Translations under genes and position numbers: made by a program
Part shown: positions 6,168 through 12,586 of the stretch, piece after piece
Layout of the letters: each line of letters opens with the position of its first letter
How positions within the stretch are numbered: position 1 is the first letter of the stretch
DNA from: a bacterium
GTDB lineage: Bacteria; Patescibacteriota; Minisyncoccia; UBA6257; GWB1-50-10
Assembly: GCA_021825465.1 (NCBI GenBank)
Contig: JAKAGX010000012.1
Span: 1-20,542 of the forward strand
Direction: 5' to 3'
DNA length: 20,542 nucleotides
Notes under the pieces: model-generated
Told to the model about the DNA's origin: nothing
Seen by the model: only the letters and a program-made list of their open reading frames with translations
The model's database searches: none

Positions 6168-7646
6168 CTAGTCGAACATCGCGACCTCGCCTTTTGCCTT
6201 CGTTTCGTGCGGCAACTTGATCAAGAGCGCCGTGAACGATCCGAGAAGGATGACGATGCCGGCGGCGATGAAAACCGCAGCATACCCCGCAACTTCCGCC
6301 TTCAAGGTAATGAGACCGATGAACTCTTGGAGGTTCTGCGGATTCACGATCCGAAGGAAGCTGTTTTGAGCGATCGCAAAGACGTGGGCATTCGTCGCGT
6401 TGTCGAGTACCGTGCTGAAAACGGCGATGCCGAACGCGCCGGCAATGTTCCGGACAAGCGCGAGGATAGCCGATGCTTCTCCCACTTCACGCTCCGGCAC
6501 CGAACTTGCCACGATATTCGTCCGTTGGGCCATGCCGAACCCCAAACCGAAGGACATGACGCTCATGGGCACCATAATGGCAAGCGCTCCCCACCGCGGA
6601 TCGATTCCGCCGAACATGAAAAACGCGATCGATGCAACGATCGTTCCCCAAAAAATGACGTAGCGGGACTGCACCTTCCCGACGAGCTTGCCGCCCAAAG
6701 CAGCCGCCCCCATAAGAAAAACAGCCATGGGGATAAAGAGGTAGCCGGTTTTCGTCGCGTCGTACCCGAGGAACGTTTCGGCGAAGATAGGGATCAAAAA
6801 GACGCTCCCCATCATAGCCATGAAAACAATGAACGTATTGAGGAGCGAAAAGACGAACGCCTTGATCTTGAAAAATTTCAGATCGACGATCGGTTCGGTT
6901 TCGCGGTGCTCGATCGCAATGAAAAGCCCCATGAAAATAAAGAATGCGGCATAGGATATGACGCTTCCCGCTGACAGCCATCCCCACGTTTGCCCTCGAT
7001 CGAGGACCAAGGTAAGCGCAAAAAGCGCAGCACCCAACGCCGACGCTCCCCACCAGTCGAAATGCGTCTGCCGTTTTTCTCCCACGGATTCTTTAATGAA
7101 CGTGAGCGCGAGAAAGAGGCCGATGATCCCGAGCGGAATGTTCACGAAAAAGACCGCCCGCCAATTGAAATTATCGATCAAGGGCCCTCCCATGAGCGGG
7201 CCGAATACCGACGCAACGGCAAAAGCGGCCGACCAAAGCCCCAAAGCTTCGGCGCGCTCTTTTTGATTGGTGAAGGTAACGGCAAGGATCGCCATGGCCG
7301 TCGGATAATCTGCGGAAACGGCAAACCCTTGAATGACCCGGAAAACGATCATCGAGGTCAGATTCCAAGCGACCGCGCAAAGGCCGGACGCAATGATGAA
7401 GCCGATGAAACCGATGAGATAGATCTTTTTTCTGCCGGCGACATCGCCGAGTTTTCCCCAAATGGGGACGAAGATCGCATTCGCCAAGATATAAGCGGTC
7501 GATATCCAAGCGGCCGCCGAAACGGAAATGGAAAAATCGCCGATGATCTTCGGAAGCGCCAAATTGACCACCGTTTGGTCCAAGCGTCCTAAAAAGGTGC
7601 CGAAAATGACCGTTCCCAGGACCCACCACCTGAACTTATCGTCCAT
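6168..7646 (-). CDS. DHA2-family (EmrB/QacA-type) MFS exporter
   Basis: A 492-residue integral membrane protein of the 14-helix drug:H+ antiporter family. Visible motifs are LDQTVVNLALP (22-32), motif A GKLGDVAGRKK (64-74), RVIQG (103-107), motif C GPLMGG (149-154) and NWRAVFFVNIP (161-171), all typical of EmrB/QacA. It should export small molecules using the proton gradient. The start is ATG at 7646, which overlaps the stop of the upstream adaptor as TAATG, so the two are translationally coupled. A frame extension to 7664 lies inside the adaptor and is not needed. It is the last gene of a three-gene operon with two membrane-fusion proteins. No terminator separates it from the converging glycosylase, which ends 2 bases away. 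The exported substrate is unknown. Confidence 0.9.
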   Translation of the reverse strand: MDDKFRWWVLGTVIFGTFLGRLDQTVVNLALPKIIGDFSISVSAAAWISTAYILANAIFVPIWGKLGDVAGRKKIYLIGFIGFIIASGLCAVAWNLTSMIVFRVIQGFAVSADYPTAMAILAVTFTNQKERAEALGLWSAAFAVASVFGPLMGGPLIDNFNWRAVFFVNIPLGIIGLFLALTFIKESVGEKRQTHFDWWGASALGAALFALTLVLDRGQTWGWLSAGSVISYAAFFIFMGLFIAIEHRETEPIVDLKFFKIKAFVFSLLNTFIVFMAMMGSVFLIPIFAETFLGYDATKTGYLFIPMAVFLMGAAALGGKLVGKVQSRYVIFWGTIVASIAFFMFGGIDPRWGALAIMVPMSVMSFGLGFGMAQRTNIVASSVPEREVGEASAILALVRNIAGAFGIAVFSTVLDNATNAHVFAIAQNSFLRIVNPQNLQEFIGLITLKAEVAGYAAVFIAAGIVILLGSFTALLIKLPHETKAKGEVAMFD

Positions 7647-8290
7647 TATTGTTTGAACACCCAAATCCTCGCTGACATGCCGTTCTTGAGCTCCGGATAT
7701 TCCCCGGCATCGAACTTTATTTTGACATCGAATTCATTGGTCGGCCGCTGGCTTGAAATGTCGAATACCACGTCGCTTTGCCGGGAGGTCGGCGAAACTT
7801 CGGAAACGACGCCCTTGAAGACTTTTCCGCCGAACGCATCGACGGTGAAGGTTGCCGGGTCGCCCACCTGGACGTTCACGAGCCCCTTGTTCTCGTCGAG
7901 GTGTCCCACGACCCTCAATTCGGCCGGATCGATCATGGAAGCCACCGTCCCCTGCCCCGTCAGAACGTTCACGAACGAGCCGATGTTCCGGTCGACCGAA
8001 ACGACTTCGCCGCTCACTTTCGCCTTCACGATCTCATCCCCAACGCGCGCGACCGGAGTACCGGCGGCGACCTCATCGCCGACGTTCACGAAGACCTGCT
8101 CAAGAATGCCCGAATTGACGGGGCTGAGATCGATCAAGGGCGCTTCGATGACCGACTGATCGATATAGACCGTCTTCGAAGCGACATACCAATATGTCAG
8201 GCCGCCCACGACCATAAGAGCGATGACGATCACTCCGATGATAAGGGTGGTTTTCCTCCCTTTCCGCTCAATGGTATTTTTTTCTTCCAT
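7646..8290 (-). CDS. Short HlyD/EmrA-like membrane-fusion protein
   Basis: A 214-residue adaptor. A cytoplasmic basic N-terminus and one TM helix (about 14-36) are followed by a lipoyl/barrel-sandwich half-motif (SPVNSGILEQVFVNVGDEVAAGTPVARV, about 56-83, joined almost at once to its second half, AKVSGEVVSVDRNIGSFV, about 90-107), then a beta-barrel ending NGMSARIWVFKQ. EmrA-type adaptors normally insert a long alpha-helical hairpin between the two lipoyl halves to reach an outer-membrane channel; here the hairpin is missing, so the protein is about half the usual length. That suits a cell without an outer membrane, though this is inference. The gene starts 4 bases after the long adaptor's stop and overlaps the MFS start (TAATG), so all three should be co-translated. 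Confidence 0.85.
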   Translation of the reverse strand: MEEKNTIERKGRKTTLIIGVIVIALMVVGGLTYWYVASKTVYIDQSVIEAPLIDLSPVNSGILEQVFVNVGDEVAAGTPVARVGDEIVKAKVSGEVVSVDRNIGSFVNVLTGQGTVASMIDPAELRVVGHLDENKGLVNVQVGDPATFTVDAFGGKVFKGVVSEVSPTSRQSDVVFDISSQRPTNEFDVKIKFDAGEYPELKNGMSARIWVFKQ

Positions 8291-8294
8291 GAAA

Positions 8295-9815
8295 TCAAAA
8301 ATTGACGACTTGTTCGCCCGCCGACACGCCGGAAACGATTTCCGTCATGCCGTCATTGCCGGTCAGGCCGGTCACGACTTCCCGCTTTTCCGTTCCCGGT
8401 CCGCTTTTTACGAGAACGAAAGAATGATTATTGTCCGAAAGAATAAGCCGCGTGGGAACCTCAAGGACGTTCGCGCGGCTCGCCGCCACGATGTGCGCGG
8501 TTCCCGTCATGCCGTCCTTGATCCGATCGTCATTCCCCGTAAAGTGGAGTGTCACCTCATATGCCGGCGCGCCGTTCACTTCCGTCTCCGCGGCGGCAAG
8601 GGCGGTCACCGTTGCGGGGAACGTGACGCCGGAACCGTATGCGTCGAGCGTCACCGCAGCTTGGTCGCTGACGGCAAGCTTTGCCACGTCGTTCTCCGAG
8701 GCATAAGCTTCCATTTTCATACCGTTCGGATTGGTGATCGTTGCAACGGGAGTGCCGGCTGAAACGACTTCGCCCACCGTCATGTTCAGATTGCTGATCG
8801 ATCCCGCAAAGGGTGCCCGAAGCACCGCATGATTCAAGGCGACTTCGGCGCTCGCCGCGGCCGCTTGTGCCTGAAGCACCACCGCTTTCTCCGCTGCAAT
8901 GTCTTCCGGCGTTGAACCGGCCTTGGCAAGTGCAAGCGTATTTCCTGCGGCGGTGAATGCCGCATTTGCAGTCGAAAGAGCGGTATCTGCGCCCGTTATT
9001 TCCGATCGCGCTGCGATGATATCCGTTTTATACGACGCAAGCGTCGAGGCGGTCGCGGTACCGCTCGGGACGGCGCTCTCGACCGCAAGGGCGATGTTGT
9101 TCAAATACGATTCTATGCTTTGGAGCGACGCGGAAGCGATTTGATATTCTTCCGCTTCATTCGAGCTCGTGTCATTTTGAGCGACGTACCAATTATCGAG
9201 AATGGCCGTCATGTGCTGCCGTTCCGCTTCGATATCGACGACGAGCTGGGCATCGGGCGCGGCAACTAAAAAGACGGGGTTCGTGCTCATGGGGTTGGAA
9301 AAAAGATTGTCCGCTTGATTCCGCACGGCGTCGTCCGCAGCGACGTACGCGCTTTCAAGCGCTGCCGCAAGGGACGATTCGGCGCTTGTGAGCGTTCCTT
9401 CGTCGAGTGCGATTTGTTCCGGCCTCGTTCCGTTTTCCATGCCGCTCAATTTCGCTTCGGCCGCAGCGAGTGCTGCGTTTGCCTGCTCCACAGCCGCTTC
9501 AAGGGATGATTGGTCAAGCTCGGCCAAAACGGCGCCAGCCGCAACCGTCGCCCCTTCTTCGACGGGAACAGCCGCCACTCGGCCTGATTCCTGAAACGAA
9601 AGGCTGGCATTGTGGTCGGCGCTCACGTTTCCTGTCACGTCGACCGATTCCGTAAGATCGCCCCGGGCGACCGTGTATGCGCGAAACGACGGCGCTCCGC
9701 TCGAAGCGACGTAAAAATAGATCACGGCCGCGATCGCGAGGAGGGCGGCAGCGATGAAAAAATTCCTCAACCTTCCAAAAAGTCCTTTCAAGCGTTGCAT
9801 GATGGTCGAAGTCAT
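8295..9815 (-). CDS. Long HlyD/RND-type membrane-fusion adaptor
   Basis: A 506-residue adaptor. A TM anchor lies at about 18-36. The first lipoyl half follows (GNVSADHNASLSFQESGRVA and VEEGATVAAGAVLAELD, about 57-95). Next comes an Ala-rich alpha-helical region of about 200 residues (about 98-320, probably hairpin/coiled coil, longer than usual). The second lipoyl half is LRAPFAGSISNLNMTVGEVVSAGTPVATI, and a beta-barrel plus a membrane-proximal domain end the protein (VVTGLTGNDGMTEIVSGVSAGEQVV). Domain order matches MacA/AcrA-like periplasmic adaptors that link inner-membrane pumps to partners. The first ATG (9815) is favoured over the one at 9800, because a TTGACC-18-TAGTAT promoter ends 5 bases before it. 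It heads the operon with the short adaptor and the MFS pump. Having two structurally different adaptors for one MFS protein is uncommon. Confidence 0.85.
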   Translation of the reverse strand: MTSTIMQRLKGLFGRLRNFFIAAALLAIAAVIYFYVASSGAPSFRAYTVARGDLTESVDVTGNVSADHNASLSFQESGRVAAVPVEEGATVAAGAVLAELDQSSLEAAVEQANAALAAAEAKLSGMENGTRPEQIALDEGTLTSAESSLAAALESAYVAADDAVRNQADNLFSNPMSTNPVFLVAAPDAQLVVDIEAERQHMTAILDNWYVAQNDTSSNEAEEYQIASASLQSIESYLNNIALAVESAVPSGTATASTLASYKTDIIAARSEITGADTALSTANAAFTAAGNTLALAKAGSTPEDIAAEKAVVLQAQAAAASAEVALNHAVLRAPFAGSISNLNMTVGEVVSAGTPVATITNPNGMKMEAYASENDVAKLAVSDQAAVTLDAYGSGVTFPATVTALAAAETEVNGAPAYEVTLHFTGNDDRIKDGMTGTAHIVAASRANVLEVPTRLILSDNNHSFVLVKSGPGTEKREVVTGLTGNDGMTEIVSGVSAGEQVVNF

Positions 9816-9820
9816 TCCGT

Positions 9821-9850
9821 ATACTACCGTCTTCCGTGTTTTCCGGTCAA
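9821..9850 (-). promoter_or_regulatory. Leaderless promoter of the export operon
   Basis: TTGACC (9850-9845), an 18-base spacer and TAGTAT (9826-9821) lie on the minus strand, 5 bases before the ATG at 9815. It shares a 60-base gap with the opposing methyltransferase promoter. Confidence 0.65.
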
Positions 9851-9860
9851 GGGTTCATTA

Positions 9861-9869
9861 TGGTAATAT
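9861..9869 (+). promoter_or_regulatory. Extended -10, leaderless promoter for the alkyltransferase
   Basis: TGG TAATAT (TAATAT at 9864-9869) ends 6 bases before the ATG at 9876. There is no Shine-Dalgarno between the box and the start, and no clear -35. Confidence 0.55.
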
Positions 9870-9875
9870 CAAAAA

Positions 9876-10190
9876 ATGAAAAAGGAGCTCCCGTTTGGCG
9901 AAAGGGTCTATCGAGCGGCTCAAAAGATACCGAAAGGCAAGGTTGCGACCTACGGCGATCTCGCTCGGCTTGCGGGAAATCCCCGCGCTGCCCGCGCCGT
10001 GGGACACTTCATGAAAGTGAATCCCCGGGCACCGATCGTCCCCTGCCATCGCGTCGTCGCCTCGAACGGAGCTTTGACCGGCTATTCGGCCGAAGGAGGA
10101 TTGAAGAAAAAAGAAAAGATGCTCCGCAAGGAAGGAGTGATATTCCGCGGCAACCGCGTGGATCTCCGTCGATCGCGCTGGAAAAAATAG
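9876..10190 (+). CDS. O6-alkylguanine-DNA alkyltransferase, single-domain (Ogt/MGMT type)
   Basis: A 104-residue protein consisting only of the DNA-binding/catalytic domain; the N-terminal RNase-H-like domain of full-length MGMT/Ogt is absent. It shows the winged-helix segment IPKGKVATYGDLARLAG (18-34), the RAVG arginine segment (40-43), and the active-site PCHRVV with the acceptor Cys at 57. A Trp in place of that Cys would make it an ATL protein, so this one keeps the methyl-accepting residue. It repairs O6-methylguanine by transferring the alkyl group irreversibly to itself. The start at 9876 is set by the -10 box 6 bases upstream. It ends Lys-Lys-stop inside an inverted repeat shared with the converging pyrophosphatase gene. 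Confidence 0.9.
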   Translation: MKKELPFGERVYRAAQKIPKGKVATYGDLARLAGNPRAARAVGHFMKVNPRAPIVPCHRVVASNGALTGYSAEGGLKKKEKMLRKEGVIFRGNRVDLRRSRWKK

Positions 10191-10204
10191 CTTCCTATTT
10201 TTTC
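10181..10204. terminator. Inverted repeat spanning both convergent stop codons
   Basis: Two perfect 10-base arms (10181-10190 and 10195-10204) surround a 4-base CTTC loop. Each arm contains one gene's stop codon preceded by AAAAAA, giving an A tract and a T tract on both strands. This could be a compact bidirectional terminator, although the stem is AT-rich and weak. Confidence 0.45.
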
Positions 10205-10563
10205 GGATACCGACGTTCGTTCGTCCGATACCCCGTATCGGACGACCAAAGAAGGAACAGCTTTTTCTTGAATCCTCCTTTCAGGTCGTACGCTTTCTTT
10301 CGTGCCGATTCGATTTTCGCCCGCGAAATCCCCTTCACCTTTTTTACTTCTTCGATGACGTCGATGATATCGGCGAGTTCCGAAGCAAGCTCTTCCTTGG
10401 TCTTCGCATGCAAGAGGCCGGTTGCTTCTTCGCCGACCTTCTTTAAAAGCTCTCTTTCAAACTCCTTTTGGCCGAGTTTTTCGACCTCATACGCTCCGCC
10501 GTTCCTCGTGATCTTCTCGGGGATCCGATCGCGTATGAGCTTGTTGTAATAAATCTTCTTCAT
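10195..10563 (-). CDS. MazG/PRA-PH-like nucleotide pyrophosphohydrolase
   Basis: A 122-residue protein beginning MKKIYYNKLIRDRIPEKI, the signature opening of a widespread small all-alpha NTP pyrophosphatase family related to phosphoribosyl-ATP pyrophosphohydrolase. The metal-binding acidic pattern is visible as EFERELLKKVGEEATGL (about 34-50) and ELASELADIIDVIEEV (about 58-73), matching the E-x-x-E / E-x-x-D arrangement of MazG-like folds. The family hydrolyses nucleoside triphosphates to monophosphates plus pyrophosphate, often as a house-cleaning activity; the exact substrate is not predictable. The last 30 residues are basic (KKLFLLWSSDTGYRTNERR) and not typical of the family. It starts 6 bases after the stop of the wHTH-Nudix gene, so the two form an operon; it has no promoter or clear Shine-Dalgarno of its own. 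Confidence 0.75.
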   Translation of the reverse strand: MKKIYYNKLIRDRIPEKITRNGGAYEVEKLGQKEFERELLKKVGEEATGLLHAKTKEELASELADIIDVIEEVKKVKGISRAKIESARKKAYDLKGGFKKKLFLLWSSDTGYRTNERRYPKK

Positions 10564-10569
10564 GGGAGC

Positions 10570-11271
10570 TTAGTATTCATTTACGGTATACGACCTTTCC
10601 GAAAACGTGCAGCGGCTTGCCGCAACAAGATCCAAAAGATCCGCAATATCGTAAAAGATATTCCCCTTCAGAACATCGCGCTCGGCGACCCATGCGTTCT
10701 TTCCCCCGGAAAATTCGGTTACGAGGTCGCCCGCAGGATTCGAGGCCGCGAAGATAAAGAAGTTCTTGTCTTCTAAAAGACCACCGTCTTTCGAAAAGAT
10801 GCGTTCGTGATAAACCGCCTTTGGTTCGCATTCGGCCGAAAGACCCGTTTCCTCCTCGAGCTCCCGCCTTGCTGTTTCAGCAATCGATTCGCCGATCTTC
10901 ACTTTGCCGGTAATAAAACCGCGGAAACCGAAGAACGGCTCTTTTCTCCGTTCTTGCATAAGATATTCTTTTTTACCGCCGTTTTCCCTTGTTGCAATGA
11001 TAAGAACGCCGATCTTTGCCTGGTGTTCAAACTTGACCACCGGCCCAGAATCGATATCGAAGCGATTTGCGTATTCCTTCCCTCTTGCCGTCAATTGGTA
11101 AAGCCCTTCGCCGGTCTTTTCCGCGATTCCTTGTTCCATAAGCTGCCGCAAGTGGAAAGTAAATTGGTCCGTCGATATGTTGGCGGTATTGAGCTCGGAA
11201 AAACGGGCTTTTTTCTTCAAAAGCAGTTCTTTGAGGATAGAAGCTTGAATTTCGTGGATGTCTTTCGTCAT
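10570..11271 (-). CDS. Winged-helix plus Nudix hydrolase-domain protein
   Basis: 233 residues from the chosen start. Residues 1-72 look like a winged helix-turn-helix (IQASILKELLLKKKARFSELN, then STDQFTFHLRQLMEQGIAEK, then a wing GLYQLTARGKEYANR). Residues 80-233 form a Nudix domain with an intact box at 122-144: G122, E128, R136, E137, E140, E141, G143. The Nudix residues needed for metal binding and hydrolysis are present, so it may be an enzyme, a regulator that senses a nucleotide, or both. NrtR regulators pair the same domains in the opposite order. Three possible starts exist; ATG at 11271 is preferred because TGGACA-16-TACAAT ends 7 bases upstream, while the longer frame would begin upstream of that promoter. 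It is followed 6 bases later by a MazG-like pyrophosphatase. A 20-base inverted repeat overlaps its -35. Confidence 0.8.
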   Translation of the reverse strand: MTKDIHEIQASILKELLLKKKARFSELNTANISTDQFTFHLRQLMEQGIAEKTGEGLYQLTARGKEYANRFDIDSGPVVKFEHQAKIGVLIIATRENGGKKEYLMQERRKEPFFGFRGFITGKVKIGESIAETARRELEEETGLSAECEPKAVYHERIFSKDGGLLEDKNFFIFAASNPAGDLVTEFSGGKNAWVAERDVLKGNIFYDIADLLDLVAASRCTFSERSYTVNEY

Positions 11272-11278
11272 AGGATGA

Positions 11279-11306
11279 ATTGTATGCATCGGAAATCCTT
11301 TGTCCA
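11279..11306 (-). promoter_or_regulatory. Leaderless promoter of the wHTH-Nudix / MazG-like operon
   Basis: TGGACA (11306-11301), a 16-base spacer and TACAAT (11284-11279) lie on the minus strand, 7 bases before the ATG at 11271. The -35 overlaps the edge of the inverted repeat at 11305-11324. Confidence 0.65.
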
Positions 11307-11324
11307 GTGAAGTCGGCTTCACTG
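11305..11324. promoter_or_regulatory. Candidate operator: 8+8 inverted repeat between divergent promoters
   Basis: CAGTGAAG, a TCGG spacer, then CTTCACTG: two perfect 8-base arms. It touches the -35 of the minus-strand Nudix promoter and covers the place where the -35 of the plus-strand folB promoter would be. It has no T tract and lies upstream of both genes, so it is not a terminator. A dimeric winged-helix protein would suit it; the neighbouring wHTH-Nudix protein is the obvious candidate by inference. Confidence 0.5.
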
Positions 11325-11332
11325 CCCCGATT

Positions 11333-11341
11333 TGCTACAAT
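11333..11341 (+). promoter_or_regulatory. Extended -10 promoter for folB
   Basis: TGC TACAAT (TACAAT at 11336-11341) ends 8 bases before the ATG at 11350. The predicted leader is 1-2 bases and no Shine-Dalgarno is present. Confidence 0.5.
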
Positions 11342-11349
11342 AAATTGGA

Positions 11350-11706
11350 ATGAGCTCCGGGGACCACATACGCATCACCGACCTTTTCTTCCGCGGGAAG
11401 CACGGCGTCGGAGACGCCGAACGGAACGTCGAACAAGAATTCCTCGTTGAAGCCGATTTGAGTTTCGACGTGCAGAAAGCCGGCACAAGCGATAAGCTCG
11501 CCGATACCCTCGACTACAGCGAAGTTCGCAACAAGATCCGCGGGGTCATCGAAGGACCCAGCCGCTATCTTATCGAAGCTTTAGCCGAAGATATTGCGAA
11601 GAAAATTCTCGAAGATAAACGGATACGATCGGCCGAGATCACCGTTAAAAAAACCGCCGTCTGGAAGAACGGCGTCCCGAGCGTGACGATCACGAGGAGC
11701 AATTGA
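11350..11706 (+). CDS. folB: Dihydroneopterin aldolase
   Basis: A 118-residue FolB-family protein, the usual length. It opens IRITDLFFRGKHGVGDAER (7-25), which carries the conserved Glu24 that anchors the pterin ring, followed by DTLDYSEV (52-59) with Tyr56, the YLIEALAEDIA helix (73-83) and ITVKK at about 97-101 with the catalytic Lys. FolB converts 7,8-dihydroneopterin to 6-hydroxymethyl-dihydropterin and glycolaldehyde in folate synthesis. No other folate gene is in this window, so it stands alone here; whether the host makes folate cannot be judged. The gene diverges from the wHTH-Nudix gene. Dihydroneopterin triphosphate removal is a known Nudix reaction in folate pathways, which makes the pairing suggestive but unproven. 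Confidence 0.88.
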   Translation: MSSGDHIRITDLFFRGKHGVGDAERNVEQEFLVEADLSFDVQKAGTSDKLADTLDYSEVRNKIRGVIEGPSRYLIEALAEDIAKKILEDKRIRSAEITVKKTAVWKNGVPSVTITRSN

Positions 11707-11731
11707 GTCCGACTGGCGGTTGTGGTATGAC
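11703..11731 (+). promoter_or_regulatory. Promoter with a true 5' leader for the exported protein gene
   Basis: TTGAGT (11703-11708, overlapping the folB stop), a 17-base spacer and an extended -10, TGG TATGAC (TATGAC at 11726-11731). It leaves a leader of about 43 bases, unlike most promoters in this window. Confidence 0.4.
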
Positions 11732-11771
11732 TAGAGGAGGACTTTTACTGACTTTGCAACGAACTAAAACC

Positions 11772-11776
11772 GGAGG
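11772..11776 (+). promoter_or_regulatory. Strong Shine-Dalgarno that sets the start at 11782
   Basis: GGAGG (part of CGGAGGTG) lies 5 bases before ATG 11782. It overlaps the in-frame GTG at 11776, so that GTG is not the start. This is the clearest ribosome-binding site in the window. Confidence 0.7.
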
Positions 11777-11781
11777 TGTGT

Positions 11782-12441
11782 ATGGCAATGCTTGCGGGGC
11801 TTCTCTTGCTTTTCATTGTTCCCGGCGATCACGGAGCGGCACATAAGTCCGACAGTACGGTCATTGAGGGGGTATACCAAGTTCAAATCACCGAACTTCC
11901 CGATGTTCCGAAATTCCTCTCGGGATTCTTCGGCAAAGTGGCTCAGTTTCTCGATCTTGCCCCCGATAAGTTGGACTACCGCGAAACGGTGCTTGGCCAA
12001 CCGGAAACAGATGATTTTCGGATCGAACTCAAGGACCAAACGGGCCGGCAGTGGATCCATTTTTCCTCGGACACTGCGCTGCCATCCTTCATCGACCCGC
12101 CGGAGTTCCGCACCGGTACGCTCCCGAAGGCCAAGCTGAAACCCGACGCCATTCGCTTCATTGTTGGCATCCGCGATTTCTTCATACAAGATCGGGGCTC
12201 TTTCTTTCACGGCCGGTTTGTGCTGTGGGGCGATACAGTCGATTTCTATTCGACCCGGGATTCGCTTCGACCGCTCCTCTATCGATTCTTGAGCTTCAAT
12301 CGAAAAGGCAAGCTCGTCATGAAAGGAACGGTCTTGCGTGGCAGTCGTGATGGATTTGTCATCTATCCCTGGACCAGCCTTTACTTGTACAAAGAAAAGA
12401 CCGGGCTCATCTTGGAATTGAAAAGCCTTGAAATTAAGTAA
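11782..12441 (+). CDS. Unrecognised exported protein
   Basis: 219 residues beginning MAMLAGLLLLFIVPGDHGAA, a short hydrophobic leader that looks like a signal peptide or an N-terminal anchor; it lacks the basic residues normally found before the hydrophobic core. I do not recognise the family. The body is mixed alpha/beta by eye, with EGVYQVQITELPDVPKFLSGF (about 30-50), a Pro/Leu-rich central part, FFIQDRGSFFHGRFVLWGDTVDFYST (about 134-159) and a C-terminal beta-like SLYLYKEKTGLILELKSLEI. There are no cysteines, and no obvious enzyme motif. It has its own promoter, a leader, a strong Shine-Dalgarno and its own terminator, so it is an independent unit. That translation signal differs from its neighbours and may hint at a different origin or higher expression. 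Confidence 0.55.
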   Translation: MAMLAGLLLLFIVPGDHGAAHKSDSTVIEGVYQVQITELPDVPKFLSGFFGKVAQFLDLAPDKLDYRETVLGQPETDDFRIELKDQTGRQWIHFSSDTALPSFIDPPEFRTGTLPKAKLKPDAIRFIVGIRDFFIQDRGSFFHGRFVLWGDTVDFYSTRDSLRPLLYRFLSFNRKGKLVMKGTVLRGSRDGFVIYPWTSLYLYKEKTGLILELKSLEIK

Positions 12442-12445
12442 AGAA

Positions 12446-12477
12446 CGGGAACCTTCCCTCGAAGGTTCCCGCTTTTT
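12446..12477. terminator. Strong intrinsic terminator, probably bidirectional
   Basis: An 11-bp stem (12446-12456 with 12461-12471) closes a CCTC loop and is followed on the plus strand by C and T5 (12473-12477). It begins 5 bases after the stop at 12441. On the minus strand it is followed by a weaker TTCTTT tract and can also stop the tRNA-Lys transcript. Confidence 0.85.
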
Positions 12478-12495
12478 GTTAACGGGCACTTACGT

Positions 12496-12571
12496 TGGTG
12501 CCCCCAGCAGGATTCGAACCTGCGACCCACTGCTTAAAAGGCAGGTGCTCTACCAACTGAGCTATAGGGGC
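12496..12571 (-). tRNA. tRNA-Lys (anticodon TTT), CCA encoded
   Basis: On the minus strand a 76-base cloverleaf can be folded: a 7-bp acceptor (GCCCCTA with TGGGGGC, one G-T pair), the D arm AGCTCAGTTGGTAGAGC, an anticodon loop CTTTTAA (anticodon TTT), the T arm GCAGG-TTCGAAT-CCTGC, discriminator A, then an encoded CCA (12498-12496). The first anticodon-stem pair (27-43) is a C/U mismatch. It diverges from tRNA-Asn. Confidence 0.95.
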
Positions 12572-12586
12572 TTTCTTCAAATATAT

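Noticed and set aside
6207..6974. Long plus-strand frame opposite the MFS gene
   Set aside because: The product is unusually rich in Arg, Asp, Glu and His with no hydrophobic core, as expected for the complement of a membrane protein gene.
7647..7664. Six-codon upstream extension of the MFS gene
   Set aside because: The ATG at 7646 overlaps the adaptor stop as TAATG and begins the conserved region; the extension only re-reads adaptor codons.
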